Shown: piece after piece, positions 57,977-64,000 of the stretch
Layout: each line of letters opens with the position of its first letter
Numbering within the stretch: position 1 is the first letter of the stretch
Source of the DNA: an uncultured Lachnospiraceae bacterium
GTDB taxonomy: Bacteria; Bacillota; Clostridia; Lachnospirales; Lachnospiraceae
NCBI GenBank assembly: GCA_910577275.1
Contig: CAJTMW010000008.1
Location: forward strand, 62,658 to 126,657
Reading direction: 5' to 3'
Length of the DNA stretch: 64,000 nucleotides
Notes under the pieces: model-generated
Told to the model about the DNA's origin: nothing
The model's input: only the letters and a program-made list of their open reading frames with translations
Databases searched by the model: none
Made by a program: the position numbers and the translations under genes

Positions 57977-59752
57977 ATGCTCTCTGTTATGTTGATTTGG
58001 GCGTACATGCTTTTTACCTGCTATGTGGCGGGCTTTGCGTGTATCAGGATAATTTGCGGAAAGGGAAATTTTCAATATAAAAGAGAAACCGGCTGCCTGT
58101 ACGCCGGCGTAGGCGTTGTGACGGTTTACGCCCAGATTTTCAGTATTTTCGGGAAAGTAGGGCTTACGGCAAACCTTCTGCTGCTTTTTGGCTGCGGCGT
58201 GTGCATCGTTTTCCTCCGAAAGGAAATGGCGGAAAGTTTTCATGCGCTCAGACTGACGGCGACGCCGGTGAAGGCAGCCGTGGCAGTACTGCTTTTCCTT
58301 TTATTTGCCTATGGCACGTCCACGGGAATTATCCATTATGATACGGGGCTTTATCATGCCCAGAGCATTCGCTGGATTGAGGAATTTGGGGTGGTGCCGG
58401 GGCTTGGCAATTTGCACAGCCGGCTGGCGTACAACAGCGCGGCCTTTTGCCTGTCGGCCCTTTACAGCATGGCGTTTCTGGGAGGACAGTCCTATCACTG
58501 CTGCGCGGGATTTCTCGCCTTTCTCCTTGCGCTGGTCTGCGGGGAGCCGTTCTTTGTGCGGACAATGAGCCGGACGGGAGCGCCCACATCCGGCGAACGC
58601 CGCATTCAGCGGGCAGGGCGCATAGGAGCACAGACATTATCAGGGAAAAGAGGAGCGCGCAGAAGGCCGCGGCTCTCGGATTTTGCAAGAATCGTCAGCG
58701 TTTACTATCTGCTCAATCTGTTTGACGAGATGATATCGCCGGCCTCCGACTATTTTATGGTGCTTCTGGCGCTTTATATTATTATCCGGTGGCTGGAGCT
58801 TCTGGAGGATGAGGAAAGCTCCTATCTGCCCTATGCCATGCTGTGCCTGCTTTGCGTTGTGGTCATGACGGTGAAGCTCTCCGGCGCGCTGATACTTCTT
58901 CTCACCTTAAAACCGGCGGTGATGATGCTCCGAACCAAAGGAAGCGGGAAGGACATTGCAAAATTTCTCGGAACGGGAATTCTCACGGCAGCGCCTTTCC
59001 TGATTCGGAACGTGATTCTGTCAGGCTGGCTGGTATATCCCTTTACATTCATAGATTTGTTTTCCTTTGATTTTAAAATCCCCAAAGGCGCCGCCGATTA
59101 TGACGCCCATGAAATACAGGTGTGGGGACGCGGCTACAGCGACGTGAGCCGGTACGGCGAACCGGTGACGAGCTGGCTGCCCGACTGGATAAGGAAGCTT
59201 TCCGGAACCGATAAGGCTTTTCTGGCACTTGCCTTAAGCGGCCTGCTCTTGCTGGCGTTGTTTGCCCTTTATGCTCTGGTGAAAAGGAAAAGGGATATGC
59301 TGGATTTTCTTCATATTGCGGGAACTCTGGCTGCCTGCTTTTTGTTCTGGCTGCTTACGGCTCCGCTGATTCGATACGGCTGTGTGTTTCTGTGGATTTT
59401 CCCCGTTCTGGTATGGGGATATCTGTATCGGCACATCAGCCCGCATCTGGACAGATTTAAAATATATTATATTGCCGTTATCCTCATCGGATCCTATAAG
59501 CTGTGGGCTTTCGGCCTGGAAACAGGAAAGGGACTGACGGCGGAATATCTGGTGAAACAGAAGGATTATGAAAATTTTGAAACGGTTCCCTACGAGCTGC
59601 ACGGCTACACCTTTTACTATCCCGTCCGGGGCGACAGAACAGGCTACCGGGATTTCCCGGCTTCACCCGTAAAAATTTCCTCAGATGCGGGGGAGGATAT
59701 TTTCAGGGGGGACACGATAGAGGAAGGGTTTACAGCATCGGACAGAGGATGA
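57977..59752 (+). CDS. Large GT-C-like membrane protein between gmd and fcl
   Basis: The 591-residue protein has about 11-13 membrane helices. YDTGLYHAQSIRWIEEFGVV, then PGLGNLHSRLAYNSAAF, places an acidic Asp and a YH-xx-W stretch in the first external loop, as in GT-C glycosyltransferase-like proteins of the LIC_10190 type. Residues about 196-235 are an Arg-rich segment (TSGERRIQRAGRIGAQ, then KRGARRRPR) that looks inserted into a cytoplasmic loop. The C-terminus is a soluble domain (HGYTFYYPVRGDRTGYRDFP). Between gmd and fcl it probably transfers or handles a fucose-bearing lipid sugar, which is inference. Confidence 0.75.
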   Translation: MLSVMLIWAYMLFTCYVAGFACIRIICGKGNFQYKRETGCLYAGVGVVTVYAQIFSIFGKVGLTANLLLLFGCGVCIVFLRKEMAESFHALRLTATPVKAAVAVLLFLLFAYGTSTGIIHYDTGLYHAQSIRWIEEFGVVPGLGNLHSRLAYNSAAFCLSALYSMAFLGGQSYHCCAGFLAFLLALVCGEPFFVRTMSRTGAPTSGERRIQRAGRIGAQTLSGKRGARRRPRLSDFARIVSVYYLLNLFDEMISPASDYFMVLLALYIIIRWLELLEDEESSYLPYAMLCLLCVVVMTVKLSGALILLLTLKPAVMMLRTKGSGKDIAKFLGTGILTAAPFLIRNVILSGWLVYPFTFIDLFSFDFKIPKGAADYDAHEIQVWGRGYSDVSRYGEPVTSWLPDWIRKLSGTDKAFLALALSGLLLLALFALYALVKRKRDMLDFLHIAGTLAACFLFWLLTAPLIRYGCVFLWIFPVLVWGYLYRHISPHLDRFKIYYIAVILIGSYKLWAFGLETGKGLTAEYLVKQKDYENFETVPYELHGYTFYYPVRGDRTGYRDFPASPVKISSDAGEDIFRGDTIEEGFTASDRG

Positions 59753-59775
59753 CCGGAAGAATTTCAGGATGCAAA

Positions 59776-59831
59776 GCAGCCGGAAATCCTTCCAGACAAG
59801 GGGCCATCCGAAGGGAGATGCGGAACTGGAA
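59776..59831 (+). repeat. Intergenic repeat, copy C
   Basis: GCAGCCGGAAAT, TTCCAGACA, 21 bases, GCGGAACTGGAA, directly before the fcl ribosome site. TTCCAG and CTGGAA can pair across the element. Confidence 0.5.
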
Positions 59832-59842
59832 TGGAGGAGAAT

Positions 59843-60784
59843 ATGAAGAAAGAAGATAAAATTTATGTGGCGGGCCACCGGGGACTGGTGGGAAGCGCCA
59901 TTGTCAGAAACCTGAAAGAAAAAGGATATACAAATATAATCGGAAGGACGCATAAGGAGCTGGATTTGACCAGTCAGGCCATGGTGAGGGAGTTTTTTGA
60001 GAAGGAACGGCCGGACGTGGTGGTTCTGGCGGCGGCAAGGGTGGGAGGCATCAACGCCAACAATACCGCGCCTGCTGATTTTGCCTATGAAAACCTTCAG
60101 ATTCAATGTAACGTGATAGAGTGCGGCCACCGATATCAGGTGAAAAAGCTGCTGTTTCTGGGAAGCACCTGCATTTACCCCAGAATGGCGCCTCAGCCCA
60201 TACCGGAAGACGCGCTGCTGACAGGACCTCTTGAGGAAACCAACGAGGCTTATGCCATTGCCAAAATTTCCGGCTTGAAGATGTGCCAGTTTTACAAAAG
60301 GCAGTATGGTGACAACTTTATAAGCTGTATGCCCACCAATCTTTACGGCCCCCATGACAACTATGACCTTCAGGGTTCCCATGTAATGCCGGCAATGATA
60401 AGGAAATTCCATGAGGCAAAGATGCAGGGGGCGCCCTCTGTGGAGCTCTGGGGTACAGGCACGCCCCTTCGTGAATTTTTGTATGTGGACGACATGGCGG
60501 ACGCCTGTGTGTTCCTTCTGGAAAATTATGACGGCGAGGAGCATGTAAATATCGGAACCGGAAAGGAAGTGACCATCAGCGAGCTGGCGGAAACGGTCAG
60601 GAAAGAGGTCGGCTATACCGGTGAAATCGTGTGGAACAAGGACATGCCCGATGGAACGCCCAGGAAGCTTACCAACGTGGATAAGCTGCACAGTCTTGGC
60701 TGGAGACATAAGGTGGAACTGGAAGAAGGCGTAAGGCTGGCTTATCAGTGGTTTAAGGAAAATGTGGAAAGCGCCAGAATGTAA
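59843..60784 (+). CDS. fcl: GDP-L-fucose synthase
   Basis: The 313-residue enzyme has the NADP loop KIYVAGHRGLVGSAIVRNL, the typical AARVGGINANNTAPADF, the catalytic Ser in LFLGSTCIYPRMAPQPI and YAIAK (YxxxK), and NLYGPHDNYDLQGSHVMPAMI in parts. It converts GDP-4-keto-6-deoxymannose to GDP-L-fucose, completing the pathway begun by gmd. ATG 59843 follows GGAGGAG; the longer frame starts in the ribosome site. The leader contains the intergenic repeat shared with purH and the 61-residue gene. Confidence 0.96.
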   Translation: MKKEDKIYVAGHRGLVGSAIVRNLKEKGYTNIIGRTHKELDLTSQAMVREFFEKERPDVVVLAAARVGGINANNTAPADFAYENLQIQCNVIECGHRYQVKKLLFLGSTCIYPRMAPQPIPEDALLTGPLEETNEAYAIAKISGLKMCQFYKRQYGDNFISCMPTNLYGPHDNYDLQGSHVMPAMIRKFHEAKMQGAPSVELWGTGTPLREFLYVDDMADACVFLLENYDGEEHVNIGTGKEVTISELAETVRKEVGYTGEIVWNKDMPDGTPRKLTNVDKLHSLGWRHKVELEEGVRLAYQWFKENVESARM

Positions 60785-60807
60785 AAGGGTTCAGGGAGAA
60801 TGATAGC

Positions 60808-61380
60808 ATGAATGTGTTGCTGATGAATTGCAGCCCTGTAAGAGACGGCGCAACGGCGGAGATAATTCATACGGTGCATTCCTTTTTAGGGATGACCCAT
60901 GACGTCAGGAGCATTTGCATTGACGATTATGACATTAAGTTCTGCAAAGGCTGCAGAAGCTGTCATAAGACGGCCAGATGCGTTCAGGACGATGACGTGA
61001 TAAAAGTTATGGCGGAATTTGCGTGGGCGGATACCATTGTCTGTGTTTCCCCCTCTTACTGGGCGGATGTTCCCGGACAATTCAAAGCGTTTATCGACAG
61101 ATGCACGCCCTGGTGCAATACTCATGAGCCCCACGCCGTTATCGGAGGCGCCGGCAGCCATAACGACGGAAAGACCGGCTATGCCATCGCCCTGAGAACA
61201 GGCCCGAATATGAAGGAATGTAAAAGAATCATTGAAAGCATCGAGCATTTTTACGGTCATCTGGAAATACAGCCGGGCGGGAGCCTGGGACTTTGTTCCG
61301 TGGAATATAAGGAAGCGGTGGAAGCCCGGAAGGATGAAATAAGGGATTTTTGCCGGAAAATTTTAAATGCCGGGAAATGA
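60808..61380 (+). CDS. Flavodoxin-fold NAD(P)H oxidoreductase with Cys cluster
   Basis: The 190-residue protein starts NVLLMNCSPVRDGATAEII, the flavin phosphate loop of the NADPH-dependent FMN reductase family, and has VSPSYWADVPGQFKAFIDRC at the flavin site. A Cys-rich stretch CKGCRSCHKTARC (about 49-61) follows the first strand pair, as in the iron-sulfur flavoproteins, and may hold an Fe-S cluster. It follows fcl by 23 bases but has no obvious link to fucose. The physiological electron partner is unknown. Confidence 0.85.
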   Translation: MNVLLMNCSPVRDGATAEIIHTVHSFLGMTHDVRSICIDDYDIKFCKGCRSCHKTARCVQDDDVIKVMAEFAWADTIVCVSPSYWADVPGQFKAFIDRCTPWCNTHEPHAVIGGAGSHNDGKTGYAIALRTGPNMKECKRIIESIEHFYGHLEIQPGGSLGLCSVEYKEAVEARKDEIRDFCRKILNAGK

Positions 61381-61402
61381 ATTTTATTCGATGGAGGAGA
61401 AG

Positions 61403-62002
61403 ATGGATTTTACAAAATTTAGATGGACAAGGGAACCGGAAAGCTGCAGGATTGAGAACGACAGGGTGGAAGTTGTGACGAAGCCCCATACGGATTTATG
61501 GCAGAGAACCTACTATCATTTCCGAAATGACAATGCGCCCGTCTGGCAGATGGAGACGGAGGAAAAATATTTCAGCTTTGTGGTTAAGACGGAATTTGAG
61601 GAGAGCCATCACAGATTCGACCAGTGCGGAATCGTCATGTATCTTGACAGTGAAAACTGGCTGAAGGGCTCTGTGGAATATGAAAATGAAAGCTATCAGC
61701 ATTTGGGGAGCGTGGTGACAAATCAGGGATATTCCGACTGGGCGACCACCGTTATAGACGCTTCGGTAAAATCCATGTGGTACCGGCTTAGCCGGAGAGA
61801 GGACGACTACTGTATCGAGTGCTCCGCGGACGGAGCCGCGTTTAATCAGATGCGCATTTGCCATATGCACGCCGGAAAGGGGAAAATACAGTTCGGCATC
61901 TATGCCTGCTCGCCGGAGGATTCCTCCTTTAAGGCAGTATTTTCCCATATGCAGGTGACGGAATGCCGGTGGAAGGCGCACGACGGACAGCAGCCGGATT
62001 AA
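61403..62002 (+). CDS. DUF1349 domain protein
   Basis: The 199-residue protein is a concanavalin-like beta-sandwich of the DUF1349 family, recognised from WQRTYYHFRNDNAP, HHRFDQCGIVMYLDSENWLKGSVEY in parts, and MHAGKGKIQFGIYACSPEDSSFKAVF in parts. Members bind or act on carbohydrates, but no activity is established. It lacks a signal peptide. GGAGGAG precedes ATG 61403; the ATG at 61391 overlaps it. It starts 22 bases past the flavodoxin gene and probably shares its transcript. Confidence 0.85.
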   Translation: MDFTKFRWTREPESCRIENDRVEVVTKPHTDLWQRTYYHFRNDNAPVWQMETEEKYFSFVVKTEFEESHHRFDQCGIVMYLDSENWLKGSVEYENESYQHLGSVVTNQGYSDWATTVIDASVKSMWYRLSRREDDYCIECSADGAAFNQMRICHMHAGKGKIQFGIYACSPEDSSFKAVFSHMQVTECRWKAHDGQQPD

Positions 62003-62024
62003 GAAAATATTTTATGGTTGTCGA

Positions 62025-62053
62025 TTGAGATATTTTGCACAAAAGGATATAAT
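62025..62053 (+). promoter_or_regulatory. Flagellin promoter, sigma-A type, with leader hairpin
   Basis: TTGAGA (62025-62030), a 17-base spacer and TATAAT (62048-62053). A leader hairpin AAATGC/GCATTT (62073-62078 with 62087-62092) precedes the ribosome site. A sigma-28 (TAAA...GCCGATAA) promoter was not seen. Confidence 0.6.
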
Positions 62054-62124
62054 GAAAATGAAACAGCACAGTAAATGCGTAAGAGTGCATTTGCGGGATT
62101 TATAATAAGAAAGGAGGTGCAGTT

Positions 62125-62889
62125 ATGAGCAGTATGACGGTAAGTAATAACGGGCTTTACAATTCCTATTCCCACATTGCCAGCGGAAAGAGAATCAATA
62201 CGGCAGCGGACGACGCGGCCGGTCTCGCCATAGGCAAAAAGATGGAAAGGGAGGAAACAGGTCTTCGGGTAGGAGCGGACAATGCGAAAGACGGCATTGG
62301 CGCGTTGAACGTGGCGGACGGCGCTATGGACGGCATGATGGACTATCTGCAGAGAATCCGCGAGCTTGCACTTAAATCCATGAACGGATTGAATTCAGAC
62401 ACGGAAAAGCAGATGTACCAGAATGAGATAAATCAGTTAAAGGAAGGCATTCAGTCCCTGGCAAAGGACACTACCTTCAATGAGCAAAAACTCCTTGACG
62501 GAAGCATGGCGGATATGCATCTGGCTACCAATCCCGACGGCGGCGGTATGAAAATCCAGATGGAGAATTCCACTCTGGAGGCGCTCGGCATTGCGGACTT
62601 CGATGTGACGAAGAGTGATTTCAATCTGAAGGACATCGATAAGGCAATGGATATGATTTCCTCCAGAAGGGGCAACATCGGAGCGCAGACCAATCGTCTG
62701 GAGCATACTTATAACTATAATACTGCCGCTTCGCTGGAACAGCTTAATTCCAGAAGCCGTCTCGAGGATTTGGATATGCCCAAGGCCATATCCGAAAAGA
62801 AGAGACAGGAGCTTATGCGGGACTACGGCGCTTTAATGCTGCGGAAACGGATGGAGCAGGATTCTCTGGTAACAAGGTTATTCCAGTAG
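62125..62889 (+). CDS. Short, atypical flagellin
   Basis: The 254-residue protein has the flagellin N-terminal domain (SGKRINTAADDAAGLAIGKKMEREETGLRVGADNAKDGI in parts; then LQRIRELALKSMNGL) and the D1 region NEINQLKEGIQSLAKDTTFNEQKLLDGS in parts. The C-terminal domain, normally helical and ending near L-L-R/Q, is replaced by a charged stretch (SEKKRQELMRDYGALMLRKRMEQ) and ends VTRLFQ. The first 20 residues also lack the usual MxINxNxxAL. It is therefore a divergent minor flagellin or a flagellin-like secreted protein. AAAGGAGG precedes the ATG. It is monocistronic. Confidence 0.85.
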   Translation: MSSMTVSNNGLYNSYSHIASGKRINTAADDAAGLAIGKKMEREETGLRVGADNAKDGIGALNVADGAMDGMMDYLQRIRELALKSMNGLNSDTEKQMYQNEINQLKEGIQSLAKDTTFNEQKLLDGSMADMHLATNPDGGGMKIQMENSTLEALGIADFDVTKSDFNLKDIDKAMDMISSRRGNIGAQTNRLEHTYNYNTAASLEQLNSRSRLEDLDMPKAISEKKRQELMRDYGALMLRKRMEQDSLVTRLFQ

Positions 62890-62906
62890 AAAAAGAAACA
62901 AAAGCG

Positions 62907-62926
62907 CGGCACGGTTTTCCGTGCCG
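62907..62926 (+). terminator. Hairpin after the flagellin gene
   Basis: CGGCACGG (62907-62914) pairs with CCGTGCCG (62919-62926). The following T run is short, so it may act as a stabiliser or weak terminator. Confidence 0.45.
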
Positions 62927-63085
62927 TTGCCTTCCATATAAAGAAGTAAAAATTTTCATGTAGATTTCTATATAATCATTTCAGAATGAATCGGTAAATA
63001 TCTGGGTAAAAAAGTTCAAAGCAAAAATCCCGTTTTGTAATAATTGATTTTACAGATAATTTCACATATAATAAAAAGGAGACAG

Positions 63086-64000
63086 ATGATAAAGACAAAT
63101 TTAGCGCAGACAGTCGATGCAATAAACGACTCCGGTCTGACATATGATACAAATGTAAAGTATTTGCTTGCGGACAGGCAGATATTGTCACGGATTTTAA
63201 AATATACAATTGAAGAGTTCCGGGATATGGATGTTCAGGATATTATGGACAGTATCAGCGATGATATTGAGATAGGAACGAAGCCGGTTGACGCCGGACT
63301 TGCCAATCTTGGACGCGTGAAGGGAACCGCAACGGAGGATAATGTTCCGGGGGAAGGGATTATCTATTATGATATTCGCTTTACCGCGTATCATAAGGAG
63401 AAGGAGATTAAAATTCTCATTAATATTGAGGCGCAGAAGTCGTCGGATTCCGGTAAGCTGGGGTACCATCTGGAAAACAGGATTGTATTTTATCTCGCAA
63501 GAATGATTTCGGCGCAGAAACAGACAGAATTTTTTCACAGTGATTTTGATAATTTGAAAAAAGTCCGCAGCATCTGGCTCTGTATGGATAACGATGCAGC
63601 GGAAGATTCCATTGAGGAAATCAGCTTTGACAGAAAAACGGTTTTTGGAAATAAGAAAAATCCGTATCATGCAGATTTGATGAAAGGTATCATTGTCAAT
63701 ATCAGGGACGGAGAAAATATTTCCGCCGGAGAAGCGATAACGAAATCTCAAAATGTCCTGATAGCAATGCTGGAAGAATTGCTCTCCAAAAAGGATGCGG
63801 AGGAGAAAAAGCGGATACTGGCGGACGAATATGGTATGATAATGACCGCTGAATTGGAAAGGAGGATTCAGATTATGTGTAACTGGTCAGAAGCGATTGC
63901 AGACAGAGCGTTGGAGCGGGGAATGAAGCGCGGGATTGAACGAGGATTTGAACAGGGGATTGAGCGAGGGATAAAGCAGGGGATTGAGCGGGGGATAAAG
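63086..64000 (+). CDS. PD-(D/E)XK nuclease/transposase-type protein (truncated by the window end)
   Basis: The frame opens at ATG 63086 after AAAAAGGAG and stays open for 305 codons to the last base, so the C-terminus is missing. The text TYDTNVKYLLADRQILSRIL, then YDIRFTAYHKEKEIKILINIEAQ, matches the large Firmicute family of Rpn/PD-(D/E)XK nuclease-type transposases: Asp in YYDIRF and Glu/Gln in NIEAQ fit the D...ExQ variant of the catalytic site. The end is a run of G-I/M-x-R/Q/K-G units (GIERGFEQGIERGIKQGIER), a typical collagen-like or coiled tail of these proteins. The family is widespread in Lachnospiraceae genomes and often multicopy. Confidence 0.82.
   Translation, partial: MIKTNLAQTVDAINDSGLTYDTNVKYLLADRQILSRILKYTIEEFRDMDVQDIMDSISDDIEIGTKPVDAGLANLGRVKGTATEDNVPGEGIIYYDIRFTAYHKEKEIKILINIEAQKSSDSGKLGYHLENRIVFYLARMISAQKQTEFFHSDFDNLKKVRSIWLCMDNDAAEDSIEEISFDRKTVFGNKKNPYHADLMKGIIVNIRDGENISAGEAITKSQNVLIAMLEELLSKKDAEEKKRILADEYGMIMTAELERRIQIMCNWSEAIADRALERGMKRGIERGFEQGIERGIKQGIERGIK

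Noticed and set aside
63044..63072. TTGATT-17-TATAAT just before the nuclease/transposase-type gene
   Set aside because: The transcription start would fall inside the ribosome site, leaving almost no leader; a promoter further upstream is more likely, though this match cannot be excluded.
63920..64000. A CRISPR-like array from the short repeats at the right edge
   Set aside because: The repeats are in frame, 12 bases long without spacers, and code for Gly-Ile units of the protein tail.

Overview
The window looks like a chromosomal segment of a motile, anaerobic Firmicute of the Lachnospiraceae (Clostridium cluster XIVa) type. This is inferred from gene content and order, not from a database search. 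The signs are: Gram-positive signal peptides and lipoboxes, mbl next to flhO/flhP and comF next to a YvyF-type gene as in Bacillus/Clostridia, a two-gene SUF-like Fe-S system, a split purine end-pathway (PurO-type cyclohydrolase plus a stand-alone AICAR transformylase), CdaA-CdaR-GlmM, FtsEX with an M23 peptidase, and A/T-rich sigma-A promoters in a genome of medium GC. There is no sign of a prophage, an insertion sequence with inverted ends, or a CRISPR array.

Layout. 1-4.2 kb: the end of a methyltransferase, a secreted lipoprotein (minus strand), the purine genes, a 61-residue conserved-looking protein and a Cu/Zn superoxide dismutase (minus). 4.4-14.8 kb: a DegV lipid-binding protein, SUF-like ATPase and scaffold, a heterodimeric ABC exporter, a MATE pump, an HTH/membrane protein/CPBP protease module and a VanW-domain secreted protein (minus). 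15-24 kb: tRNA-Gly, acyl-ACP thioesterase, CvfB, a second CPBP protease, YjfB (minus), a PucR-type regulator, FtsE-FtsX-M23 peptidase-CtpA, a cell-wall remodelling block. 23.9-32.5 kb: a mannoside-type utilisation locus: ROK repressor (minus), lipoprotein binding protein, two permeases, GH2 beta-mannosidase-like enzyme, ROK kinase and SIS isomerase.

32.7-37.3 kb is the accessory-looking part: three adjacent genes on one strand with their own extended -10 promoter behind a strong terminator. They encode an unrecognised protein with a weak DUF4304-like stretch, a DUF4132-type protein and a SUKH (SMI1/KNR4) protein with a fresh 39-bp tandem duplication. This is the best candidate for an undescribed system in the window. 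37.3-48.9 kb: LexA-box-preceded uvrB and uvrA, then mbl-flhO-flhP-flgJ-like, recD2 and comF.

49-54.8 kb: a YvyF-type gene, two membrane proteins of no recognised family, then cdaA-cdaR-glmM-HPr, linking c-di-AMP synthesis to peptidoglycan precursor supply. 54.8-62 kb: a DUF3048 lipoprotein (minus), then a GDP-fucose and surface-glycan block (divergent PAP2, gmd, a GT-C-like membrane protein, fcl), a flavodoxin-fold protein and a DUF1349 protein. 62-64 kb: a short, atypical flagellin and the truncated start of a PD-(D/E)XK nuclease/transposase-type protein whose C-terminal Gly-Ile repeats run off the end.

Beyond the genes, several short sequences recur in leaders: a roughly 55-nt element in front of purH, the 61-residue gene and fcl, and a 21-nt identity just upstream of degV and the yvyF-type gene. 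Several housekeeping proteins carry short low-complexity in-frame insertions. The 5' tenth of uvrB uses different codons from the rest of the gene.
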